This document shows, in pieces, positions 15,553-22,121 of a DNA stretch of 23,564 nucleotides. The notes below the pieces were generated by a model. That model made no database searches. It worked only from the letters and a program-made list of their open reading frames with translations, and was not told where the DNA came from. Each line of letters opens with the position of its first letter. Position 1 is the first letter of the stretch. This stretch comes from Flavobacteriales bacterium. GTDB taxonomy: Bacteria > Bacteroidota > Bacteroidia > Flavobacteriales_D > Sanyastnellaceae. Position numbers and translations under genes: made by a program. The stretch spans positions 1 to 23,564 of the forward strand of contig CANGVZ010000002.1 of assembly GCA_947457285.1 (NCBI GenBank), written 5' to 3'.

Positions 15553-17268
15553 TTATACAATCTTCAAAGAGATTGGAGCTAGCTTTCTGGTTTGACCGTC
15601 TGGCATATCTACCATGATATCTTCGATGAAAATTTTCTCTCCTACTTTCGCCTTTTTGATAGCCTCGCTGCCAGCCTCAGATATTCTGTTGCTAGAAGAT
15701 GGATATTCTTTCAAGTTACCTGCACCGCTCACGATTGTAAGCTTGAAGCTCTTAACTACAACTTTTACGTTAAAGTCAAAATTCTCCATATTAGCTGCAA
15801 CACCGCTAGCTACGCTTGCATCCCCACGCGCGATTGTACCGTCTGTTGGCTTTTTACCACCGAAGGAAGGAATCGGATCTGGTATACGCTTTACTCGGAA
15901 TTCTTTTGTTCCAATGCTCTTTTTCTCCCCGTTGATGGTTGCAGAAACAGAAATTGTTGCTTTTTGATCAGCACCAGGGCGAACGTTCCAAGTACCCTTC
16001 TCTCCTTTAGCGAATGTTTGACATCCTGCGCATGATGCTTCAACGCTGCTTTGTGGCACACCTGGTACAGAGATTTCAACTGGGTTGTCCAATCCACGGT
16101 AGAATACGTTCATTTGAACTGGAGATACTACCAATGCTGGCTCACCAACGAATACTGGAGGAACGATGAAAGGAATGTATTCCTCTTTACCGTCTTTCAT
16201 GTAAGCAATTTGGCCTCTATAGGAGTGTTCACCCAGTGACATACCGCCAGTGTTAGCTTTGAAGATACACTTACCGTCAGAATTCGATTCAATTGCAGAC
16301 TTTCCACTTACGTCAAAAACAGCTGGAGTAGATGTTGGAGATGCTTCTCCACCCATATACACTTTTGTTTTGCTTGTTTTGTTGAAGGCCGCAAGGTAGA
16401 TTTCAACTTCGAATTCGCCACCGCGCAATACGTAAGATTGCTTTGGTACAACCGCAACCGTAACGTCAGTGAATTTCAAGTCACTTGCGTTGATACCAGC
16501 AGCTAATGCAGCCACCACGTTATTCTTTGCGTTCATAACGTCTGTCTGAATCTTCGAGAAATTCGCCAATACCGCAACCAAAGGCATGTGGTAGAAGTTG
16601 TTTACTTCCCACTCTTCTTCTACTCCATCGTGGTCTACTCCTTTCGGGAAGTCAAAAGCTCCAGTGATTGCAGCCTTTACGTCTTCCGGTAGTGTCCATG
16701 ACTTGCCAGATGAATCCGCCTTTGTAACGCTAAGATTAAGAAGTCTGTCGCGATATTCAGTAAGTTTCTTCCTTAGCTCTGCTGCGGAGAAAGCATCCTG
16801 TCTTGGGTTTGCTGGATCGCTACCAATCAACATTGATGTTTGGTCCTGGCTATCAGGTGTTTTTACCAACTGATCACCTTCAGCGTTTTTGTAGTCTGGA
16901 TAAATTGCTTTACCTTCCACTATAAACTCCTCAAAACCCTCACCTGTCTCATTTCTTTTCACGGCACATGCCATTGAGCGAGCTTTGATCTCTTCAATGT
17001 ATTTTACCATGTCATCAGTCCATTGGCTAACTTGTGCCGCAGCCTGTTGAAATGGAACAGCTTTAGCACCTTCTTTCGATTGGTTAATCGACTCTATGGT
17101 TGCTGCAGCCTTGTTTTCGAGGATTTCATTGGTTTTACCCAAACCTTTATTGATTTGGATAAACGCATTCAATACATCTTTTGAAATATTCATTGCGAGA
17201 AGAGCGGTGAGTACCAAGTACATCATACCGATCATCTTCTGTCTGGGGGTTTCTTTACCGCCTGCCAT
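15553..17268 (-). CDS. gldM: Type IX secretion / gliding motor protein GldM (PorM)
   Basis: The inner-membrane motor component that spans the periplasm and contacts the GldK-GldN ring. The 571-residue protein opens with MAGGKETPRQKMIGMMYLV, then a single transmembrane helix at about residues 12-29. Arg9 sits at the position that, in the F. johnsoniae protein as I recall it, pairs with a TM2 glutamate of GldL in the proton channel. The rest is periplasmic: a helical segment, then beta-rich domains, including the conserved C-terminal part with VKRIPDPIPSFGGKK. Cysteines in ASCAGCQTF could form a disulfide. It lies 68 bases downstream of gldL in the same direction. Length and motifs look complete. 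Confidence 0.95.
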   Translation of the reverse strand: MAGGKETPRQKMIGMMYLVLTALLAMNISKDVLNAFIQINKGLGKTNEILENKAAATIESINQSKEGAKAVPFQQAAAQVSQWTDDMVKYIEEIKARSMACAVKRNETGEGFEEFIVEGKAIYPDYKNAEGDQLVKTPDSQDQTSMLIGSDPANPRQDAFSAAELRKKLTEYRDRLLNLSVTKADSSGKSWTLPEDVKAAITGAFDFPKGVDHDGVEEEWEVNNFYHMPLVAVLANFSKIQTDVMNAKNNVVAALAAGINASDLKFTDVTVAVVPKQSYVLRGGEFEVEIYLAAFNKTSKTKVYMGGEASPTSTPAVFDVSGKSAIESNSDGKCIFKANTGGMSLGEHSYRGQIAYMKDGKEEYIPFIVPPVFVGEPALVVSPVQMNVFYRGLDNPVEISVPGVPQSSVEASCAGCQTFAKGEKGTWNVRPGADQKATISVSATINGEKKSIGTKEFRVKRIPDPIPSFGGKKPTDGTIARGDASVASGVAANMENFDFNVKVVVKSFKLTIVSGAGNLKEYPSSSNRISEAGSEAIKKAKVGEKIFIEDIMVDMPDGQTRKLAPISLKIV

Positions 17269-17336
17269 TGTTTTCTTCTTTTTTTATAAGGTTAATCGTT
17301 GTTTAAGAGGCTACAGAATAGCACATTTAACATTGA

Positions 17337-18152
17337 TTATTGGCGGGCAGTACCCATTGCGTTAAGCATATTGCTGTACACAGTATTGAGCGCCTTCAAG
17401 TTAGTAGCAAGCTCAGCAATATTCTCTTTGTAAATCTTCGTATCTTCTACTGAATCAGCGAGATTTTTAACCAAAGATGTCATATCACCAAACATTACAC
17501 GAGACTTTTCAAGCTCGGTCAACTGTAATTCGTACATATTGTTAAGAGCTGAGAGGTTCTCAGTCATCTTTTGCAAGTGCTGGCCAGCTGCCTTACCCTC
17601 TTCTGCATGAGAAGTCAATCCGGTAAGGGTTTCAGAAGCTGCTGCATAAGTGTCTGACAACGCAGAAACTTTTGAAGAAGCCGTTCTCAAACTTGTAGCA
17701 TACTCTGTTGATGCAGCTGCTGCTTCGGTAGAATCAGCCATTTGACGAGCATTTGAACTAAAGGTTCTCATGCCATCGCCCAAACTAGCGATCAATTCAG
17801 GTTCAATTTTGGCTTCTGCGAGCATATTATCCAACTGTGCAGTAAGGCTTCCAGTTGCCCCACCACCAGAGATGTTCGCGCGCTTTCCTTTGTTTTCTTC
17901 TTTCATCAACTTCTTTTGCTCATCCGGCATTGCGAGTTCAGGGTACACGAGTGACCAATCTGGCTCTTCGTGTAGTGGTTCGAATGCTGAGAAGAAGAAG
18001 ATCACGGCCTCAGTTGACAATCCAAGTACTAGGAAGGCAGATGCGCCAGGCCAGTGTTGGATTTTAAACATTGCTCCGATAATTACAACGGCTGCTCCAA
18101 TACCGTAGAGCTTTGCCATAAACTTTTTCCAGGCTTTACTTCCAGGTTTCAT
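17337..18152 (-). CDS. gldL: Type IX secretion / gliding motor protein GldL (PorL)
   Basis: The inner-membrane stator-like subunit that, with GldM, converts proton motive force into motion for type IX secretion and gliding. The 271-residue protein has two transmembrane helices (about residues 14-30 and 38-57) joined by the short loop KIQHWPGA. Membrane residues associated with proton handling in characterised GldL are present here: Lys30 and His33 (MFKIQHW) and Glu48 in TM2 (LSTEAVIFF). After the conserved FEPLHEEPDWSLVYPEL comes a long cytoplasmic helical domain rich in Ala, Thr and Ser, with repeated Met/Leu heptads suited to coiled coil. It follows gldK by 45 bases and precedes gldM by 68. 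Confidence 0.95.
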   Translation of the reverse strand: MKPGSKAWKKFMAKLYGIGAAVVIIGAMFKIQHWPGASAFLVLGLSTEAVIFFFSAFEPLHEEPDWSLVYPELAMPDEQKKLMKEENKGKRANISGGGATGSLTAQLDNMLAEAKIEPELIASLGDGMRTFSSNARQMADSTEAAAASTEYATSLRTASSKVSALSDTYAAASETLTGLTSHAEEGKAAGQHLQKMTENLSALNNMYELQLTELEKSRVMFGDMTSLVKNLADSVEDTKIYKENIAELATNLKALNTVYSNMLNAMGTARQ

Positions 18153-18197
18153 TTTTTTCTTGCTTGTTGGTTATTTATTGGTTTTAATTGTGAGGCC

Positions 18198-19577
18198 TTA
18201 TTCAGGTTCATTGAAATCTTCAGGCGCTACGTTCTTACCGCGTCCGAGATAGCTCATTACGCATCTAAATCCAATGTAAGATTTAGCTGTGTCTTGATAT
18301 TCGTAACTGCGAGTACCAGTCTGGATAAAATATCCAATGTCCTTCCAGCTTCCTCCGCGAATTACTTTACGCTTCATTGCGGGCGGATCTTCAGCTGTTG
18401 CACGGTAGTCATATTCAGATGACATATCGTGTGTAAACTCATATACCGATGGATCGAATGCTGTGTTGGTCCACTCAGCCACGTTTCCAGCCATGTTGTA
18501 TAGACCATAGTTATTTGCACTGTATGATGCAATCGGCACCGTATGACATCCATTATCTTCTACATAGTCTCCGCGCATTGGCTTGAAGTTCGCCAGCGGA
18601 CATCCGAGGTTGTTACGGATATAAGGACCTCCCCATGGGTATGGAGCAAGTTCCAATCCACCGCGTGATGCATATTCCCACTCGGCTTCGCTTGGAAGAC
18701 GGAAGCGCTGCACAAATGTCTCACCCACTTTCATCTTGTAGTCGTTCATAATCTGAGTTCTCCAAGCATTGAATGCTTGACACTGACCCCAAGTAACACC
18801 TACTACAGGATAATCATCGTAAGCTGGATGCCAGAAGTATGTCTCCGTAAGAGGTTCGTTGAATCCATAAGTAAAGTCATGAACCCATACGAGCGTATCT
18901 GGATAGACATTGATAACTTCTTTAATCACGAATTGTGAACGATCGCTGTGACCGCGAACAGAGTGCAATTGATTAAGCTGGTTTACTTCGCCATATTCCT
19001 CATCCTTACCAGCCTTATTAGCAGCGCTCTTTAAGTCAATCCACCAATAAGTGTATTGAAGTTTGCGCGTATCAACTTCTGTTTTGTTGTAAAAACGATC
19101 TTGACCTTGGAGATAGAAGGCGTTGTAAATCAATTCATACACCTCTTCATTCTCCATATCGATAGGCTCTTCCCAATTGAGCAAATAGCCCTTATCGATA
19201 AGGCCTTCCAATTCGCGGCCTGTGTTCTCGTCTTCAGTAATTGCGAAACCTTCGATCTCGTTTTGAGCGAGAAGGTCTCTCATTAATGAGTCGCGAACGT
19301 AGTACACAAACTGACGGTACTCGTTATTAGAAATTTCGTGCTGGTCGATATAAAACGCCGGCAACGTGATGGTTTTGGAACGGGCATCTAGGGCGTAAGG
19401 AACGTCCTGGTCGCTTGGTCCCATGGTGAACGAGCCGAAATGAATGTAATTCATCCCGTATGGGTTTACCTGCACCCACTCCTCGCGAGGATATACTCCA
19501 ACGAGTTCTCCTCGTGGTCCAGAGTAACAACTAGCAAGGGCTACTACAACGATTAAATAAAACAACGATTTTTTCAT
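18198..19577 (-). CDS. gldK: Type IX secretion / gliding lipoprotein GldK (PorK)
   Basis: An outer-membrane lipoprotein that forms a periplasmic ring with GldN. The 459-residue protein begins MKKSLFYLIVVVALASC; Cys17 in a good lipobox (LASC) is the expected lipid site. The mature part has the formylglycine-generating-enzyme / sulfatase-modifying fold (about residues 40-450), shown by MNYIHFGSFTMG, FYIDQHEISNNEYRQFV, RLPSEAEWEYASRGG, NMAGNVAEWTNTAFD and VIRGGSWKD. In GldK this fold is structural, and enzyme activity is not expected. The gene lies 117 bases after porP and 45 before gldL. Confidence 0.95.
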   Translation of the reverse strand: MKKSLFYLIVVVALASCYSGPRGELVGVYPREEWVQVNPYGMNYIHFGSFTMGPSDQDVPYALDARSKTITLPAFYIDQHEISNNEYRQFVYYVRDSLMRDLLAQNEIEGFAITEDENTGRELEGLIDKGYLLNWEEPIDMENEEVYELIYNAFYLQGQDRFYNKTEVDTRKLQYTYWWIDLKSAANKAGKDEEYGEVNQLNQLHSVRGHSDRSQFVIKEVINVYPDTLVWVHDFTYGFNEPLTETYFWHPAYDDYPVVGVTWGQCQAFNAWRTQIMNDYKMKVGETFVQRFRLPSEAEWEYASRGGLELAPYPWGGPYIRNNLGCPLANFKPMRGDYVEDNGCHTVPIASYSANNYGLYNMAGNVAEWTNTAFDPSVYEFTHDMSSEYDYRATAEDPPAMKRKVIRGGSWKDIGYFIQTGTRSYEYQDTAKSYIGFRCVMSYLGRGKNVAPEDFNEPE

Positions 19578-19587
19578 GATTTCCCTT

Positions 19588-19628
19588 TTTTAGTAACTAA
19601 ACAACACATTAGTGGGTTTTTACTAAAA
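19588..19628 (-). repeat. Inverted repeat between porP and gldK
   Basis: TTTTAGTAA (19588-19596) and TTACTAAAA (19620-19628) form a 9-base-pair AT-rich stem with a 23-base loop, just upstream of the gldK ATG. It could modulate gldK translation or weakly attenuate transcription from porP. No strong terminator is present in the 117-base spacer. Confidence 0.4.
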
Positions 19629-19694
19629 CTTTTAACTTCTAAAGGCAGGTTCCTATTCTTTACGTGTCTATAACTATTTAGGTTACGTTTTATT

Positions 19695-20663
19695 TTACAG
19701 GAAGCGTGGGTTGTTGTGACGCGAACGAATCGGCGTTGTTTCGAAGTTGAAACAATAAGTCACAAATACCTCATGCGAACCTGAAGAATAATTCCTGAGT
19801 TCAGAAGTTGTAATATCGTATGAATATCCTAGTCTCAAACATTGGTTTAATGTGGTGCGTCCGCCATTAGAAGCCTTGGGAGCAAAACAATACTCCATAC
19901 CAGCCATTGGGCTGATAGCATCTCCTGGACGGAAAGTGATACCACCGAAAATCAAATTGCTATAAAGAACGTTTGCATTCAAATCAAACGCAGGCGGCGC
20001 TGCAAGATCCGACTTCACTAATGCATTTGTTCTTACGGTGATTGGCGCAGATCCTACTGGGAAGTTGTATCCACCCATCGCATAAAAGTGCTGCGCTGCT
20101 TTGAAATTCAACTCATCCAATTCTGGTGCTGTCAAGTGAGTTGCCGATACACCAAAATAGTATTTTCCTTGCTCATAAATCATAGCACCAAATGACATGT
20201 CGAATGCAGTTTGTGACTGACGGCTGTCTGGAATCGCATCATCTTGACGGAAGTCGTCGATGGCGATCCAATCGTTTCCAAGCGCCTTGTTCATTGCTCC
20301 AAGTGTAACACCGAGTGCCACGGTCTTGCCGCCTAAATCAAACTTTGGAGCGAAGTGCAAACGGAAATTGTTGTTTTTCTCCTGCCCTAATTGATCATTG
20401 AAAAACGTTAGACCCGCGCCAAACTTGAAATTATTCACGCCATAATTTCCACTATAGTTAAATAAAGTAGTTCTTGGGCTGCTATCGAAACCAGTCCATT
20501 GGTTGCGGTAGATTAAAGTCACACAATGGTTAGGGTCAAAACCCGCTCCTGCTGGGTTGAACGACTGCTTGTCGTACATCCAGAATGTCAATTGTGGGTC
20601 TTGTTGTGCAAACAAGGACAGAGTAAGAGAGACTATTGCCGTAGTGAGTAAACTCTTCTTCAT
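19695..20663 (-). CDS. porP: PorP/SprF-family type IX secretion outer-membrane protein
   Basis: A beta-barrel-like outer-membrane protein of the PorP/SprF family, whose members link the type IX machine to the envelope or to specific secreted adhesins. The 322-residue product has a signal peptide (MKKSLLTTAIVSLTLSLFAQ) and the family start QDPQLTFWMYDKQSFNPAGAG, then YRNQWTGF and repeated amphipathic strands with aromatic ends. The late part (GITFRPGDAISPMAGMEY, LRLGYSYDITTSEL, HEVFVTYCFNF) is also typical. The C-terminus ends RSRHNNPRFL. Its position directly before gldK matches the porPKLMN order of Porphyromonas gingivalis, supporting PorP over a stray SprF paralogue. Family assignment is firm; the symbol is by synteny. 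Confidence 0.9.
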   Translation of the reverse strand: MKKSLLTTAIVSLTLSLFAQQDPQLTFWMYDKQSFNPAGAGFDPNHCVTLIYRNQWTGFDSSPRTTLFNYSGNYGVNNFKFGAGLTFFNDQLGQEKNNNFRLHFAPKFDLGGKTVALGVTLGAMNKALGNDWIAIDDFRQDDAIPDSRQSQTAFDMSFGAMIYEQGKYYFGVSATHLTAPELDELNFKAAQHFYAMGGYNFPVGSAPITVRTNALVKSDLAAPPAFDLNANVLYSNLIFGGITFRPGDAISPMAGMEYCFAPKASNGGRTTLNQCLRLGYSYDITTSELRNYSSGSHEVFVTYCFNFETTPIRSRHNNPRFL

Positions 20664-20720
20664 ATTGGTTTCTAATGAGTTAAGCTTTATTATGGTATAA
20701 AGGTACTTTTTGGAAAGTCG

Positions 20721-20750
20721 CTAAAGTAGTAACTTTTTCGCATGTGCAAA
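20721..20750 (-). promoter_or_regulatory. Possible promoter of the porP-gldKLMN cluster
   Basis: On the minus strand TTTG (20750-20747), an 18-base spacer and TACTTTAG (20728-20721) fit the Bacteroidota -33/-7 layout with one mismatch in the -7 element. The leader would be about 50 bases. A second near-match, TACCTTTA (20705-20698), lacks an upstream partner. Pattern-based inference. Confidence 0.4.
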
Positions 20751-20802
20751 AAAAAATTCACATTTACCTATGTGCAAAACATGACTCCTAATGATTGCAA
20801 AA
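20742..20802 (-). repeat. Three TTTTGCA repeats upstream of porP
   Basis: On the minus strand TTTTGCA occurs three times (20751-20745, 20779-20773, 20802-20796); the first two are part of a longer direct repeat TTTTGCACAT (20751-20742 and 20779-20770) spaced 28 bases apart. They could be stacked -33 elements or operator half-sites for the T9SS operon. Confidence 0.4.
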
Positions 20803-20854
20803 TGGAGAAAATGGCGCCGTAATGACAAAAATTATCGCTGAATCTCAATATTCT

Positions 20855-22027
20855 CTATACCAATTTTTGATAAGTTTTCCACCATCTATCAGGCATTTCG
20901 TCGTTAGTGGCCTGCTGATACTCCTCGTAGGTGCAAGGTACCAAGTGATGTCGCTCATACTTGTTTTCTTGACCTGCCGGATAGGGCACATCCATCCACC
21001 AACGATCACTGCGATTGCTTTTATAAAATACCAACTCATGCGACTCTTGCGCAAGGTTTACGATATATCTTAAATACTCGCTGTGATCTCCAATTGGATA
21101 ATCCGCTTTACGATTGAGGTAGCCGTCAACGAAACACCAAAGCATTTGACCAATCAATTGTGCTGTCTGATTATCGCGGTCATATTCTGGATTGTATTCG
21201 TAAATACCGAATGAAGTCAGCTTATCACTCAAGCCTCCATACCAAGCCAATTGAGCTGCCTCGTGTCCATAAAAACCATTGGGCCCTGCGTCCGCGCAGC
21301 CCGGGCTTTCCGATCTGCGTACTGCACTGATGTCAATGCTTAGTAAGTCTGCATTACGAATGATTGGCTCGTTGCGTAAAATATGACTATGCTGCATCTC
21401 TCCTAATCTGAATGTATCAAAGTACATCTTGCTCATCAACTCAATGAGCTGCGGGTCGGTTAGGTATCGCTGGTGACCAATGTTGGAGTAGTTGAATAGA
21501 AAATTGGGCTTATGCAGAACTATTTTATTCAAATAACCTTCATTGCTCAAATCATCAGGGCTCTGTCCGAAATTTAGCTTCGGATCTACCGTCACTAAAT
21601 TGACTGTTTGCTCTAAGGTTTCGTAAGCGAGATAATTCGCGTAAGTTAAATCTTGAGAACCACCAATAATCACAGGAATGATATTCTTCTTCAATAGAAA
21701 TTGGCAGGTATGATTCAAGGCATAGTAAGTATCCGTTATTTCATTTCCTGGTTCGATATTGCCAAGATCAATAATGTGCGCTTCTCTATCAAATGGAAAC
21801 AACTTGTAAAATTCGCGGCGCACTATATCAGGAGCTTTATTGCAGCCTTTATTATTGACGCTATTGCGATCCTCTTTCACTCCGAGGATCGCAATTTTCT
21901 TTCCTTCAAGCTCTGTGAGATCGCCGGTAAAGAAGTGTGTGGTATTCACCAAACGATTGTTAAGGTTGCCATTTGGATCAAATTGTTCTTTCGAACAAAA
22001 GGAAAAGAAAACTGAAATATCCATCAT
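20855..22027 (-). CDS. Ureohydrolase-fold (arginase/formimidoylglutamase-like) protein with degenerate metal site
   Basis: A 390-residue protein with the arginase/agmatinase/formimidoylglutamase fold. The three metal-binding motifs can be aligned but are altered: GGDHS is GGSQD (Gln125 for the His ligand), DAHxD is DPKLN (Asp148 kept, Lys150 and Asn152 replacing His and Asp), and SxDxDxxDP is SIDISAVRR (Asp232 kept, Ser234 replacing Asp). Four of six expected manganese ligands are therefore lost, and ureohydrolase activity is unlikely. The rest of the fold is retained, including SPGCADAGPNGFYGHEAAQ and a WW-rich C-terminal part (RWWMDVPYP, DRWWKTYQ). It is probably a binding or structural pseudoenzyme. 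It lies between topA and porP, and its start codon (ATGATG) directly abuts the topA terminator T-run. Confidence 0.82.
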   Translation of the reverse strand: MMDISVFFSFCSKEQFDPNGNLNNRLVNTTHFFTGDLTELEGKKIAILGVKEDRNSVNNKGCNKAPDIVRREFYKLFPFDREAHIIDLGNIEPGNEITDTYYALNHTCQFLLKKNIIPVIIGGSQDLTYANYLAYETLEQTVNLVTVDPKLNFGQSPDDLSNEGYLNKIVLHKPNFLFNYSNIGHQRYLTDPQLIELMSKMYFDTFRLGEMQHSHILRNEPIIRNADLLSIDISAVRRSESPGCADAGPNGFYGHEAAQLAWYGGLSDKLTSFGIYEYNPEYDRDNQTAQLIGQMLWCFVDGYLNRKADYPIGDHSEYLRYIVNLAQESHELVFYKSNRSDRWWMDVPYPAGQENKYERHHLVPCTYEEYQQATNDEMPDRWWKTYQKLV

Positions 22028-22074
22028 AAAAAAACGCTGTTGAATGGCAACGAAGTTACCCCTTCAACAGCGTT
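22028..22074 (-). terminator. Hairpin terminator between topA and the ureohydrolase-like gene
   Basis: A perfect 12-base-pair stem, AACGCTGTTGAA (22033-22044) with TTCAACAGCGTT (22063-22074), has an 18-base loop. On the minus strand it is followed by seven T (22034-22028), the first two of which belong to the stem. The T-run ends exactly at the ATG of the downstream gene, so this works as the topA terminator and lies in the leader of the next gene. Confidence 0.82.
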
Positions 22075-22121
22075 ATAATTTGTCCTTATTGCTGATGTAT
22101 CAACAAAGGATTTTTAGCAAT

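Noticed and set aside
18198..19577. GldK read as an active formylglycine-generating enzyme or sulfatase modifier
   Set aside because: The lipobox, length and position in the gldKLMN cluster show a structural type IX component that borrows this fold.
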